64,000 nucleotides of DNA from Flavobacteriaceae bacterium (GCA_018401115.1 JAGYKX010000005.1:186001-250000); one strand, 5' to 3'. Shown: positions 45,201 through 55,421, counted from the stretch's first letter. Numbers and translations: made by a program. Notes: generated by a model from the letters alone, not told the origin.

Positions 45201-45227
45201 AAGGCCTGCATCCGCAGGCCTTTTTTT
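45201..45227. terminator. Bidirectional terminator
   Basis: AAGGCCTGC / GCAGGCCTT with loop ATCC, flanked by A and T runs, between convergent genes. Confidence 0.9.
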
Positions 45228-45243
45228 ATAAGTGAAACCTTGT

Positions 45244-45627
45244 TTATTCAATGATGGCTATCATAGATATTTCTACGTTTACAAACATGGGTAAATTAGC
45301 GACCTCGATCGTTTCTCTTGCGGGGGCGGTTTCTGGAGAAAAGAACTGAGCATACACCCCGTTTATGGCTTTAAATTGGTGCATGTCTTTTACAAAGATA
45401 CTCGCCTTAACAACAGATTCAAAAGTGGCGCCAGCAGCTATTAGTATGGCTTCGAGGTTTTTCATCACCCGAAGGGTCTCTTCCTCAATACTGCCACTCA
45501 CTAAATTACCTGTGCTAGGATCAATAGGAGTTTGGCCAGAGATATACAGGGTATTGCCACTCAAGACTGCTTGGTTGTATGGGCCTATTGGAGCGGGTGC
45601 ATTGGGAGTAGTGATTATTTTTTTCAT
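45244..45627 (-). CDS. RidA family enamine/imine deaminase
   Basis: A 127-residue protein with the family motifs NAPAPIGPYNQAVLSG, LYISGQTPIDPSTG and the Arg-containing APARETIEVANLP near the C-terminus. RidA clears reactive 2-aminoacrylate and similar enamines. Confidence 0.93.
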   Translation of the reverse strand: MKKIITTPNAPAPIGPYNQAVLSGNTLYISGQTPIDPSTGNLVSGSIEEETLRVMKNLEAILIAAGATFESVVKASIFVKDMHQFKAINGVYAQFFSPETAPARETIEVANLPMFVNVEISMIAIIE

Positions 45628-45738
45628 GGAAATTTTTTAATAAAATGAAAGTAATTTTATGCTTAACGCTTTAAAAATAGACTAAATCTGGGCTGGGTTT
45701 ATAAATCCCTAGATTTTTAAAAAGTCACTTAAACTAAT

Positions 45739-48531
45739 TTAGCGCACAGGTTGGTTTCTCTTCTCCCATTTCAGGTCGCTGAGAAGGGAACTCTTTATTC
45801 CAATAAAGAAATACCAACGTTCGTAATCTCCAAATGGGGTCCAGTCAAAATTAAGCCTAAAGTCATTTAAATCTCTTTCTACCCTAAATTGGGTGAGGGT
45901 AAATCCTTTGTTTTTAAAGTCATAACCTGAAGAAACGCCTACCTTCCACATGGGGGTTAGGTCTACATTTCCGGAGAACATAAGCGAGTTATTGGTGAAA
46001 TCTTGTTGTCTGTTAGAATTGTTATAGGTTATGGCATAGGCCAAATTTAGACTCCAAGGAATCTTGGTCCCATAAATCGGATTTTCTACAGCGTTTCCCC
46101 TTGAGTCATTACCAAAGCTTCTGGCATCACTAAATTCACCAGCCCTTCCAAAAAGGCCGTCAGAGCGCCCACCAGAGGCAGCCATGTAAAAATCTTGCTG
46201 GTTTTCAATCTTTCTTTTGTCTTCTTCAGATTCCTCTTTTTCAGAACCCTTATTTTTCTTAAAACTATCGTTATTTAAAGAGTAGCTCAGGTTAGCGCTT
46301 CCCCTGGTGAGTCTAAATAAACCACCCCCATTTTTAACGTTTAAGGTATTTATTCTCCTGCCGTTGTTGTCTATGGCATAGGGATCTAAATTTCCTGAAA
46401 AGTTAACAGATAATTTAGAATTAAATAAGCTGGTTCCTCCCGAGAAGTTGACAGGTGCTAAACGAAGTGAGTCTGCCTCAAAATTATAGCTAGAAGAGAA
46501 GTTTAAGTTGTTTAAAAGACTCACCTTTCTAGGTTCTGTTTGGGTGGAGTCTTTTGGAGCCATTTTGGCTTCAAGGGTATTTTGAAGTGAAAAGCCTACG
46601 GATCTCGATGATTGTAAGCCAGGAGCACCAAACATAGAACCTTCGAACCTAGTGTACTGAACCATTTTTCCGTTGGCGTCTAGGTAGCTGTCATAAAATT
46701 GTTCAAATGAAGGCAGGTAACCAATGCTTATAGAGGGTCTTATTACATGTCTTAATGCTTGAATTTTAGATCCCTCTTTAAAAGCAAACGTCCCATAAAC
46801 TGTGGTTCCTATACTGGCGCTTAAGTTGTATTTGTTAAAACGATCAAAACCTTTTATGGTGTCTTTAATTAAAATACCATTTTCTACTCTTTTATTAAAC
46901 GTTTCAAACACCCACGAATCTTCGTAGCTACCCCCCACAGAAACACTGAAGTATTTAGCTACCTTAAAGTTGGTATTAAATGGTATGCTATGCGTCATTC
47001 CAAGCTTAGCGCCTTCAAACATCTCTTTTTTAAAGAAAAGCGAATCTGTAGTTTGAAACCTGTTTTCTCCCCTTGTGGAATAGGTGAAATTAATATTTTG
47101 AAGGATTCCTTTTTTTATACCGTCTCTTTTGGCAAATGGGTAAATACGTTCCATACTTGCTTGAAAAGTAGGTAGCGTAAGATTTATGGCTTGAGTGTTG
47201 TTGTTCTGATTATGAGATGCGGTAACAGACATGTTTACTGCAGGATAATCAGGAAAATTCTTCGAATAGGATATAGAAGAAGACATGTTATTGTTTTGCG
47301 TATTCGGAAGATTCATTTGGTTTAATGAACTTCTGAAATATTGGCTACTTCCTAGGTTCACAGAAGCCGAAAGTCTAGAAGTGGGATTGGCTTTGGCATC
47401 TTGAGAATGAGATATTTGGATGTTGTATATGGTATTTTTACCATAGTCACTGAAACCTTTTTGAGAGGTCACTAAATTTTCGTACCTAAAATTAATATTA
47501 CCCCTGTAGCGGTATTTTTTGGTGTAAACAGATTGAGTTCTAAATCCCCAACTACCATTAGAATACACATCTCCTGTGAGATTTAAATCTAAATGATCAG
47601 ATATGGGTAAGTAATAGCCTCCATTTTGAAGAAAATATCCCCGGTCTGGATCATTTCCAAAGGTGGGCATAATGAGTCCTTTTGACCTCCCGGAGGTCAT
47701 TGGAAAGTATCCAAAAGGCAATGCAATGGGTGTTGGAACGTCGGAAATATACAGATTGGCAAGCCCAGAAATGATTTTCTTTTTAGGAACAAATTTCGCT
47801 TTTCTTATTCGGATATAAAAGTCAGGATCTTCCGGGGTTTGAGAGGAAGTCATTCGAATATCTTTTAAAAAGTATACGGAATCATTTTCCTTTTTAGTTA
47901 AATTGGCCAAGACATTCATGCTTTCCCCTCCAAAAGAACCTAAACCTGCTTGTTGCTCAGATCTGGAATTCCAAATCAGTGCTTTTTGGGTATCAAAATT
48001 AAAGCGAATAGAATCGGGATTTACGGTGCTGTTGGCCTGAACAAAATTTGGCAATTGCGAAAATTTACCTGCTTTGTCTTTGAGTCTTCCGGCATAAACC
48101 TCATTTTTAAGGTAATCCATATCTATCTTACCTGAGGTAAGCTCTGTATCTTGATAGTATAATTCAGCTTCGTCATACAGGTAAATGGCATGACTTGAAG
48201 TGCTCATTTTAGCATATGCCTTGGCTTTATAGCGAATTATATCTACTAAAATACCAGGTTTTTCTTTAATGGAATCTTTTGGAATACTATCTAAAAGTCC
48301 GGCATTTGGTTTTTTACCATTTCTGCGCTCTGCCAGCCTATCTTCTAAAATTTTAAGACTATCTTGTTTTGTCTGCATCATCACAGATAGGGAGCTTCCC
48401 TCTTGAGCAGAGAGTGGCGAGACTGCTAAAAAGAGTCCAAAGAACAACAAAAAAAAAGACTTTTTTAAGAACAAAAATAGAAGCGAATTAGTTGCTTTTA
48501 AGGCGTGTTTTGAGGGTTCAAACTTACGCAT
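45739..48531 (-). CDS. LPS-assembly outer-membrane protein LptD-like
   Basis: The ATG at 48531 is chosen because it places the signal peptide (FFLLFFGLFLAVSPLSAQ) in a normal position; the open frame extends to 48561. About 930 residues: an N-terminal OstA/jellyroll-like part (ELYYQDTELTSGKIDMDYLKN) and a long C-terminal beta-barrel (PFGYFPMTSGRSKGLIMP is a family hallmark). It inserts lipopolysaccharide into the outer leaflet. Divergent from the amidase gene. Confidence 0.85.
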   Translation of the reverse strand: MRKFEPSKHALKATNSLLFLFLKKSFFLLFFGLFLAVSPLSAQEGSSLSVMMQTKQDSLKILEDRLAERRNGKKPNAGLLDSIPKDSIKEKPGILVDIIRYKAKAYAKMSTSSHAIYLYDEAELYYQDTELTSGKIDMDYLKNEVYAGRLKDKAGKFSQLPNFVQANSTVNPDSIRFNFDTQKALIWNSRSEQQAGLGSFGGESMNVLANLTKKENDSVYFLKDIRMTSSQTPEDPDFYIRIRKAKFVPKKKIISGLANLYISDVPTPIALPFGYFPMTSGRSKGLIMPTFGNDPDRGYFLQNGGYYLPISDHLDLNLTGDVYSNGSWGFRTQSVYTKKYRYRGNINFRYENLVTSQKGFSDYGKNTIYNIQISHSQDAKANPTSRLSASVNLGSSQYFRSSLNQMNLPNTQNNNMSSSISYSKNFPDYPAVNMSVTASHNQNNNTQAINLTLPTFQASMERIYPFAKRDGIKKGILQNINFTYSTRGENRFQTTDSLFFKKEMFEGAKLGMTHSIPFNTNFKVAKYFSVSVGGSYEDSWVFETFNKRVENGILIKDTIKGFDRFNKYNLSASIGTTVYGTFAFKEGSKIQALRHVIRPSISIGYLPSFEQFYDSYLDANGKMVQYTRFEGSMFGAPGLQSSRSVGFSLQNTLEAKMAPKDSTQTEPRKVSLLNNLNFSSSYNFEADSLRLAPVNFSGGTSLFNSKLSVNFSGNLDPYAIDNNGRRINTLNVKNGGGLFRLTRGSANLSYSLNNDSFKKNKGSEKEESEEDKRKIENQQDFYMAASGGRSDGLFGRAGEFSDARSFGNDSRGNAVENPIYGTKIPWSLNLAYAITYNNSNRQQDFTNNSLMFSGNVDLTPMWKVGVSSGYDFKNKGFTLTQFRVERDLNDFRLNFDWTPFGDYERWYFFIGIKSSLLSDLKWEKRNQPVR

Positions 48532-48633
48532 ATTTTTTATTTTGATCTCTGCTCTTAACAATATATTTAGGCTTCCGTGAGAGCTTATAATTTTGTATTT
48601 TTATGCCTAGAGTTTGAAAACCTATTGTTTTAT

Positions 48634-49944
48634 ATGAAGATCTTATCTACTTCTTTTTTGTGTTCGTTGTTTTTTATGGCGTTTTCGGTATCGGTTTTTG
48701 CAAAACCAGATCCCATAAAACCCTTTGTAGTTGTTCTAGATGCTGGACATGGTGGGAAAGACCCGGGTAATTTAGGGAATGGTTATATGGAAAAAATCAT
48801 TGCACTTAAAATAGCTTTAAAAGCTGGAGCTCTGCTGTCTGAAAATCAGGATATAAAAGTTATTTATACTAGAGATTCGGACAATTTTGTAGCACTAGAG
48901 CAGCGAGGTGTTATTGCCAACAAGGCAAAAGCAGACGTGTTTATTTCTATTCATTGTGATTCTCATACCTCTAATGCTCATGGCGCTGGAACTTTTGTAC
49001 TAGGATTACATGCCAATAAGCAAAACTTTGCCGTGGCTAAAAAGGAAAATTCAGCCATTTATTTGGAAGAGAATTTTGAAGAGCGGTATGCCCAATACGA
49101 CATTAATTCCCCAGAATCTGTGATTGGATTTACTATTATGCAGGAAGAGTTTTTAGACAAGAGCATTCAATTGGCTAAGTCTATGCAAGATAGATTTGCG
49201 AACAAGTTAAAGCGAAATGACAGAAAAGTAAAGCAGGCAGGTTTTATTGTGTTACACCAAACTTTTATGCCATCTGTACTGGTAGAAACTGGTTTTTTAA
49301 CCAATGCTAATGAGGGAGCCTATTTGAACTCTAAAAAAGGACAAGTAGAAGTAGCCGCCGCCATAGCAGAAGCGGTAATTGAATATAAAAGCAGTCTTCA
49401 GTCTTTGAGTTTAGGGGACTTTTCTAATGATGTAAAGGAAACACCAGCCGCTAATGAACCACAGACTAAAGAAAAACCAGTATCCGTTAAAACAGATTCA
49501 ACTGAAGAATCTTTAGAAGTCAATGCAACTTCAGAAGAGAAAAACACAGTGGCAAAAAAGCAAGATGATGTTGAAAATCAAATCAATGAGGCGCCAAGTG
49601 AAGCAGTTATTTCAGTGGTTAAAACCTTAGTTCAAGGAGCCTCAACGAATGAAAATAATGATGAAACCGGTAAGGGCAACAGCCCGATTGTTTTTAAAAT
49701 TCAACTTATGGCAGTCTCAAAAAAAATACCTCTAACAGCGTCAAATTTTAAAGGGCTTACTGACATTTCCTCGGAGCCTGTGGGAAGTTTAAACAGGTAT
49801 TTTTACGGAAGAACAACAGAGTATAAGCAAGCCAAAGATTTGCTGATTAAAGCCGTTAATGCCGGTTATTTAAACGCCTTTATTGCTGCCTATGAGAACG
49901 GAACAAAAATCTCTCTCACTAAAGCCTTACAAAGCTTGGAGTAA
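48634..49944 (+). CDS. N-acetylmuramoyl-L-alanine amidase
   Basis: The start at 48634 precedes a signal peptide (MKILSTSFLCSLFFMAFSVS). The Amidase_3 zinc site is complete: DAGHGGKDPG, Glu in YMEKIIALK, His in SIHCDSHT and Glu in VLVETGFLTN. After an acidic linker (about residues 250-345) the C-terminus resembles a SPOR-like domain (FKIQLMAVSKKIPL). It cleaves the peptide from MurNAc in peptidoglycan, likely during cell division. Confidence 0.92.
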   Translation: MKILSTSFLCSLFFMAFSVSVFAKPDPIKPFVVVLDAGHGGKDPGNLGNGYMEKIIALKIALKAGALLSENQDIKVIYTRDSDNFVALEQRGVIANKAKADVFISIHCDSHTSNAHGAGTFVLGLHANKQNFAVAKKENSAIYLEENFEERYAQYDINSPESVIGFTIMQEEFLDKSIQLAKSMQDRFANKLKRNDRKVKQAGFIVLHQTFMPSVLVETGFLTNANEGAYLNSKKGQVEVAAAIAEAVIEYKSSLQSLSLGDFSNDVKETPAANEPQTKEKPVSVKTDSTEESLEVNATSEEKNTVAKKQDDVENQINEAPSEAVISVVKTLVQGASTNENNDETGKGNSPIVFKIQLMAVSKKIPLTASNFKGLTDISSEPVGSLNRYFYGRTTEYKQAKDLLIKAVNAGYLNAFIAAYENGTKISLTKALQSLE

Positions 49945-49971
49945 ACAGGAGCTCAAAGGGATTATTATTAG

Positions 49972-49979
49972 TAAATTTG
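49972..49979 (+). promoter_or_regulatory. -7 element before the MlaD-like gene
   Basis: TAAATTTG matches TAnnTTTG and lies 22 bases before the GTG start at 50002, leaving a leader of about 15 bases. Confidence 0.5.
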
Positions 49980-50001
49980 TGTACAAATAAGACCATATAT
50001 T

Positions 50002-50982
50002 GTGAATATAAGTAGAGAAATTAAAACGGGAATAATTGGTATAGGAGGTATTTTGCTTTTTTTATTAGGGTATAGCTATTTAAAGTCATCGCCCTTATTT
50101 GAAAACAACAAGACCCTTTATGTGGTTTACCACCATGTAGGAGGCCTACAACCAGGGACAGCAGTTTCTATCAATGGTTTTAATGTGGGTAAGGTAAATG
50201 ATGTAGGATTTTTAGACGCCTCTGGAGACTTATTGGTCACCTTTTCGGTGGACGATAGTTTTAGTTTTTCCAAAAATTCCACCGCTGAATTATACGATAC
50301 TGGAATTATTGGGGGTAAAGGAATTCAGATACTTCCCGCCTTTGATAATGGCCCTGTGGCACAGCCAGGAGATACTTTAGTGGCTTCTGTGAAACCGGGA
50401 GTTACAGAATTGGTTCAGCAACAGCTGAGTCCCTTACAAAACAAAGTAGAAGATGTGATTAAAAATGCAGACTCTCTGTTGGTCAATATTAATACTGTTT
50501 TAGATGGGAGGACCAAAAAAGACCTCAAGCAAAGTATAGAAAGCCTCAATATTCTTATTGCCAATACCAAAAAGGCAACAGCAGTGCTGTCAGATATAGT
50601 GGTGCTCAACAGAGGTGCTATTGAGGGAAGCATACAAAACTTGGACAGTTTTACAGAGAACCTTGCCTTGGTAACAGATTCAATTTCTAAAATGGGACTT
50701 ACAAATACCTTTGCAAATTTGAGCCAAACGGCAGAAAAATTAAATGCTATTTTAGCAAGTGTAGAAAATGGCGAAGGAAGCCTTGGGAAACTTACCAAAA
50801 ACACCGAAATGTATGATTATCTCACCCAGACTTCTAAAGAGTTGTCTCTTTTACTTCAGGACGTGCGGTTAAACCCAAAGCGATACATTAATGTGTCTGT
50901 TTTTGGTAAAAAGCAAAAAGAGTACCAACTACCCATAAGTGATCCAGCGAACCAAAACGATTCTATTACACCTAAAAATTAA
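50002..50982 (+). CDS. MlaD/MCE family protein
   Basis: A 326-residue protein starting with GTG. One N-terminal membrane helix (IIGIGGILLFLLGYSYL) anchors an MCE domain (LYVVYHHVGGLQPGTAVSIN, VGKVNDVGFLD) followed by a helical tail with coiled-coil character. MCE proteins bind and pass lipids between the membranes; the ABC partners are not in this window. Confidence 0.88.
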   Translation: MNISREIKTGIIGIGGILLFLLGYSYLKSSPLFENNKTLYVVYHHVGGLQPGTAVSINGFNVGKVNDVGFLDASGDLLVTFSVDDSFSFSKNSTAELYDTGIIGGKGIQILPAFDNGPVAQPGDTLVASVKPGVTELVQQQLSPLQNKVEDVIKNADSLLVNINTVLDGRTKKDLKQSIESLNILIANTKKATAVLSDIVVLNRGAIEGSIQNLDSFTENLALVTDSISKMGLTNTFANLSQTAEKLNAILASVENGEGSLGKLTKNTEMYDYLTQTSKELSLLLQDVRLNPKRYINVSVFGKKQKEYQLPISDPANQNDSITPKN

Positions 50983-50985
50983 TAT

Positions 50986-52311
50986 ATGCAGTACATTCCC
51001 AATGTAATTTTCGCCTTGATTTTAGTGTTTGGAATTGGATATTTTGTGCAAAACGTTAGGCAACTCGTCGCTAATATTAAATTGGGGAAAAAGCCAGTAG
51101 TACAAGGAGACAAAAAAGAGCGTTTAAAAAACGTAGCCTATATAGCCTTTGGCCAAAGCAAAATGTTTAAGCGTCCCATATCTGGATTGTTACACCTAGT
51201 GGTGTACCTAGGCTTTGTCATTATTAATATAGAAGTGCTAGAGATTGTTTTGGATGGTCTGCTAGGTACTCACAGACTTTTTTCTTATCTGGGGCCTACA
51301 TACAATGTACTCATAGCTACTTTCGAAATCTTTGCTGCTGCGGTTGTTCTTGCGGTAGGTGTATTTTGGTTGAGGAGAAATGCGCTAAAATTAAAACGTT
51401 TTTGGAAACCAGAAATGACAGCTTGGCCTAAAAACGACGCCAACTATATTCTATATATTGAATGGGTGCTCATGGGCCTTTTTTTAACCATGAATGCAGC
51501 AGATTATCAATTACAACTCATGGATGCCGTTCATTATACCAAGGCAGCTGCATTTCCTGTAAGTAGTTTATTGGCCCCTTTGTTTGAGAACCTGTCAGAA
51601 ACCAGTCTGATCCTGATGGAGCGGGGCGCTTGGTGGCTACACATTTGCGGCATATTGTTCTTCTTAAATTATTTATATTACTCCAAACACCTTCATATTT
51701 TATTGGCTTTTCCAAACACTTATTTTGGAAAACTCACGCCCCAAGGGCAATTTGCCCATAATGAAACGGTGGCTAGAGAAGTAGCCATGATGATGGATCC
51801 CACTGCAGATCCTTTTGCTGCGCCTGCGGCCGATGCCCCACCACCAGAACGTTTTGGTGCCGCAGATGTGCAAGACCTCAATCAGATTCAATTGCTCAAC
51901 GCCTACACCTGTACCGAGTGTGGCAGGTGTACCGATATGTGTCCAGCCAATCAGACAGGAAAAAAATTATCTCCAAGAAAGGTCATGATGGACACAAGAG
52001 ACCGTTTGGAGGAAATAGGTAAAAACAGTAAGAAAAATAAAGGGATATTTGTTCCAGATGGAAAGCAACTCTTAGGAGATTACATTACCCCAGAAGAATT
52101 GTGGGCTTGTACCTCGTGCAATGCATGCGTGGAAGCTTGTCCTGTGAGTATAGACCCTTTATCCATCATCATGGAAATGCGTCAATACCTAGTCATGGAG
52201 CAATCTGCTGCCCCACAAGCATTAAATAATATGATGGCCAATATTGAAAACAACGGGGCTCCATGGCCTTACAACCAACAAGATAGGCTCTTATGGGCCC
52301 AAGAAAAATAG
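50986..52311 (+). CDS. Membrane iron-sulfur electron-transfer protein
   Basis: A 441-residue protein: N-terminal part with five to six membrane helices (about residues 1-240) resembling haem b-binding subunits, then two 4Fe-4S motifs, CTECGRCTDMCPANQTGK and CTSCNACVEACPVSIDP. This is the HdrD/GlpC-type layout common in Flavobacteriaceae. It passes electrons between quinones and a dehydrogenase. It forms a unit with the next gene (4-base gap). Confidence 0.88.
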   Translation: MQYIPNVIFALILVFGIGYFVQNVRQLVANIKLGKKPVVQGDKKERLKNVAYIAFGQSKMFKRPISGLLHLVVYLGFVIINIEVLEIVLDGLLGTHRLFSYLGPTYNVLIATFEIFAAAVVLAVGVFWLRRNALKLKRFWKPEMTAWPKNDANYILYIEWVLMGLFLTMNAADYQLQLMDAVHYTKAAAFPVSSLLAPLFENLSETSLILMERGAWWLHICGILFFLNYLYYSKHLHILLAFPNTYFGKLTPQGQFAHNETVAREVAMMMDPTADPFAAPAADAPPPERFGAADVQDLNQIQLLNAYTCTECGRCTDMCPANQTGKKLSPRKVMMDTRDRLEEIGKNSKKNKGIFVPDGKQLLGDYITPEELWACTSCNACVEACPVSIDPLSIIMEMRQYLVMEQSAAPQALNNMMANIENNGAPWPYNQQDRLLWAQEK

Positions 52312-52315
52312 AGCT

Positions 52316-53110
52316 ATGTCTGAAAATAGAATAGAAGTTCCCACTTTGGCTGCTATGGCTGCTGCTGGGAAGGAAGCAGAAATATTATTTTGGGTAGGTT
52401 GCGCCGGAAGTTTTGACGAACGTGCAAAAAAAATAACCAAAGCATTTGTAAAGATTCTTCACAACGCAGGGGTTTCTTTCGCAGTTTTGGGTGCAGAAGA
52501 AACCTGTTCGGGAGATCCTGCTAAAAGAGCAGGGAATGAATTTTTGTTTCAGATGCAGGCAGCCACTAATATTGCCACCCTGAATGCTTATGGGGTTAAA
52601 AAGGTAGTCACGGCTTGCCCACATTGCTTTAATACCTTAAAAAATGAATATCCAGCCTTGGGCGGTTCCTATGACGTTGTGCACCACACCCAACTATTAA
52701 AAGATCTTATGGATCAAAATAGATTGAGTCTAGAGGGAGGCGTTTATAAAGGAAAGAAAATTACCTTTCATGACCCTTGCTATTTAGGAAGGGCCAACGG
52801 GGTGTACGAAGCGCCTAGGGAACTGATTAAAAAACTAGATGCCCAGCTCGTAGAAATGAAAAACTGCAAAGAAAAAGGCTTGTGTTGTGGTGCAGGGGGT
52901 GCTCAGATGTTCAAAGATGCAGAACCTGGAGACAAGGAAATTAATATTGCCAGAACCGAAGAGGCCTTGGAAACCGAGCCAGATATAGTGGCAGCCGCCT
53001 GTCCTTTTTGTAACACCATGATGACAGACGGTATAAAAAACAAGGAAAAAGAAGGCAGTGTGGCTGTTATGGATCTTGCGGAGCTCATAGCCCAGGCCGG
53101 TGATTTGTAA
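52316..53110 (+). CDS. CCG-domain iron-sulfur protein
   Basis: The ATG at 52316 (MSENRIEVPTLAAMAAAG) is chosen; an upstream start at 52244 would overlap the previous gene. It has 264 residues with two Cys-rich CCG-like repeats: ACPHCFNTLKNEYP with HDPCYLGRANGVYE, and LCCGAGGAQMF with CPFCNTMM. Such domains bind an unusual 4Fe-4S cluster in heterodisulfide reductases. It is the partner of the preceding membrane protein. Confidence 0.88.
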   Translation: MSENRIEVPTLAAMAAAGKEAEILFWVGCAGSFDERAKKITKAFVKILHNAGVSFAVLGAEETCSGDPAKRAGNEFLFQMQAATNIATLNAYGVKKVVTACPHCFNTLKNEYPALGGSYDVVHHTQLLKDLMDQNRLSLEGGVYKGKKITFHDPCYLGRANGVYEAPRELIKKLDAQLVEMKNCKEKGLCCGAGGAQMFKDAEPGDKEINIARTEEALETEPDIVAAACPFCNTMMTDGIKNKEKEGSVAVMDLAELIAQAGDL

Positions 53111-53140
53111 TAAGTACATTCTCCATTTGAATGGATTTTC

Positions 53141-53218
53141 TTATAAAGCTTGGGAGATATGCCCCATTAAAAGTAAACCAATCCAGAATGCCTTTACAAC
53201 TAAAACCAAAGGAATCAT
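53141..53218 (-). CDS. Candidate 25-residue hydrophobic peptide
   Basis: In the 136-base gap a minus-strand frame starts MIPLVLVVKAFWIGLLLMGH and ends five residues later. It has one hydrophobic helix and an A/T-rich leader of the type used in this genome. It opposes the flanking genes. No homology is recognised; it could be chance. Confidence 0.3.
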   Translation of the reverse strand: MIPLVLVVKAFWIGLLLMGHISQAL

Positions 53219-53246
53219 TTTTAAATTATTAAATTTTTAATCTTTT

Positions 53247-53732
53247 ATGTTAGTCCCTTTTTCAGAATTACCAGAAGATGCTCGAATCTGGATATATCAA
53301 AGTAATAGACCTTTCACTAATGAGGAAGCGGCAGCCGTTAAAGCGGCTTGTGAGACTTTCTTATCAAGTTGGACGGCCCATGGTAATGATTTGCACGCGG
53401 GGGTAGACATGCCTTATAACCGCTTTATAATCTTTGGATTAGATGCGCAGCAAGGCGGCGCATCTGGCTGCTCCATTGACAGTTCAGTGCGTTTTATTCA
53501 AAGTCTAGAAGCGCAGTACAATGTAGATCTTTTAGACAAGATGAATGTAACCTATAAGCAGGGACTTCATGTGGCACATAAAACCCTGATAGATTTTAAA
53601 AAAATGGCCAAGGACCGCTCGGTGAGTACTAATACGATTGTTTTTAACAATTTGGTCACCACCAAAGCAGAGTATGAAAATTATTGGGAAGTGCCAGCCA
53701 GTGAAAGTTGGCATGGACAATTCATGAAATAA
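53247..53732 (+). CDS. Conserved Bacteroidota protein of unknown function
   Basis: A 161-residue soluble protein (MLVPFSELPEDARIWIYQSN onward, with FIIFGLDAQQGGASGCSIDS). Relatives in databases often carry the name 'ABC transporter ATPase', but no Walker A, Walker B or LSGGQ motif is visible, so that name is not supported here. It lies upstream of the GH3 gene with a 9-base gap. Confidence 0.75.
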   Translation: MLVPFSELPEDARIWIYQSNRPFTNEEAAAVKAACETFLSSWTAHGNDLHAGVDMPYNRFIIFGLDAQQGGASGCSIDSSVRFIQSLEAQYNVDLLDKMNVTYKQGLHVAHKTLIDFKKMAKDRSVSTNTIVFNNLVTTKAEYENYWEVPASESWHGQFMK

Positions 53733-53741
53733 CACCCTCAT

Positions 53742-55415
53742 ATGTTTAACACATTAAAAACCCACTTTAACCCATTGCTTTTGACGCTCATTTTTTTGAG
53801 TAGTCTCACTGCTTTTGCACAACAGTCTAATGAAGAAGCAAGAGTACAATGGGTAGACAGCACCTATCAATCTCTCACAGATGCCCAGAAAATTGGTCAA
53901 TTGTTTGTGGTGATGATTCAGAGCAAAGCGCCAGAGAAAGAGCTGAAGGTATTTGAGGAGCGTCTAAAAAGGCATCAGCCGGGAGGCGTGATATTTTCAT
54001 TGGGAACCCCTTATAAACAAGCCCAGTTAACCAATTATTACCAGTCATTAAGTAAGGTACCACTCATGATCTCTATGGACGCAGAATGGGGGGTAGCCAT
54101 GCGATTAGATTCTGTGCCGCAGTATCCCTGGAATATGACTTTAGGGGCTATTCAGGACCTGAGTCTCCTTAGAACGATTGGTAGCCATATGGGTATGCAG
54201 GCCAAAAGATTGGGGGTTCACATGAATTTTGCTCCAGTGGCAGACGTGAATATTAATCCCAATAATCCGATTATTGGCAATAGATCCTTTGGATCAGACG
54301 TGAGAAAGGTCTCCGCAAGGGCTTTGGCCCTTAGTCAAGGAATGAATGAGGCCGGTGTTTTTTCTTGTGCCAAGCATTTTCCAGGCCATGGAGACACCTC
54401 TGTAGATTCTCATAAAGCGTTGCCAGTACTGCCATTTACTAGAGAAAGACTGGATAGTATAGAATTGCATCCCTATAAAACTCCCTTATTACAAGGCGTT
54501 CAAGGGGTCATGGTAGCGCATTTAGATGTGCCCATACTCACTGGTGATCCTGGTTTACCGGTCTCCTTATCTAATAAAGTTACTACGGATTTACTACAAA
54601 AAGAATTAAAATTCAAAGGGCTTGTGTTTACAGATGCCCTAAATATGAAGGGGGCCTCTGATTTTTCTCCTGATGGAGATGTGTCTTTAAAAGCCTTATT
54701 GGCTGGAAATGATGTACTGGTCATTCCTAACGATTTGGAACTGTCCATTGCGCATTTGTTAGACGCTTTGAAAAAAGGAGTACTTACTGAGGCTAGGCTG
54801 GCACATTCTGTAAAAAAAATATTAGGGGCCAAGTACGATTTGGGGCTTGATCAATATGTTCCGGTCCAGCTCAATGGACTCACCAAAGAATTAAATCAAC
54901 CCATTTATAAGCAGACTATTAAAAAAGCATATGCCCAAGCGGCTACTTATGTGAGCCAAGCAGATGCGGCTCCTATAGTTTTAAAATCCTCAGATAAAGT
55001 AGCTTTTGTAGCCTTTGGAGAAGACTCTCCTGCGGTTTTTAGGGAAGCCCTTCAGTCTTTTGGAGCTCAGGCGGTGGCTGTGTCTGATTTAAAAAATGGG
55101 GTTCAAGCTTTAAAAGCATTTGATTATGTGGTGGTTGGCCACCATAGGTCTATGGAGACTGCTTATAAAGCCCATGGATTATCTCCAGAGGAAGTCTCTC
55201 TTTTAAAAGACATTAACGCATTGTCAAATACCACTATTTTGGCTGTTTTTACAAAGCCTTATGCGGTATTGGACATTCCATTTATAGAAGAAATTCCCCT
55301 GCTGTTTTTTGGTTATCAAAATGCACCTCAAATACAACAATATGCCGCTCAAGTTCTTTATGGACAAAAGATGGCCAAAGGGGTATTGCCGGTTTCTTTG
55401 AAAGGAATTAAATAA
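53742..55415 (+). CDS. Glycoside hydrolase family 3, beta-N-acetylhexosaminidase-like
   Basis: A 557-residue secreted enzyme (signal peptide ending LTAFAQ). The GH3 N-terminal barrel has the NagZ-type His/Asp loop KHFPGHGDTSVDSHKALP and the nucleophile Asp in VFTDALNMKGA. A C-terminal GH3-like domain follows. It probably removes GlcNAc from peptidoglycan or chitin fragments. Possibly co-transcribed with bshA (6-base gap). Confidence 0.9.
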   Translation: MFNTLKTHFNPLLLTLIFLSSLTAFAQQSNEEARVQWVDSTYQSLTDAQKIGQLFVVMIQSKAPEKELKVFEERLKRHQPGGVIFSLGTPYKQAQLTNYYQSLSKVPLMISMDAEWGVAMRLDSVPQYPWNMTLGAIQDLSLLRTIGSHMGMQAKRLGVHMNFAPVADVNINPNNPIIGNRSFGSDVRKVSARALALSQGMNEAGVFSCAKHFPGHGDTSVDSHKALPVLPFTRERLDSIELHPYKTPLLQGVQGVMVAHLDVPILTGDPGLPVSLSNKVTTDLLQKELKFKGLVFTDALNMKGASDFSPDGDVSLKALLAGNDVLVIPNDLELSIAHLLDALKKGVLTEARLAHSVKKILGAKYDLGLDQYVPVQLNGLTKELNQPIYKQTIKKAYAQAATYVSQADAAPIVLKSSDKVAFVAFGEDSPAVFREALQSFGAQAVAVSDLKNGVQALKAFDYVVVGHHRSMETAYKAHGLSPEEVSLLKDINALSNTTILAVFTKPYAVLDIPFIEEIPLLFFGYQNAPQIQQYAAQVLYGQKMAKGVLPVSLKGIK

Positions 55416-55421
55416 TAGACT

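Noticed and set aside
53247-53732. Naming this gene an ABC transporter ATPase
   Set aside because: No Walker A, Walker B or signature motif is visible in its 161 residues.
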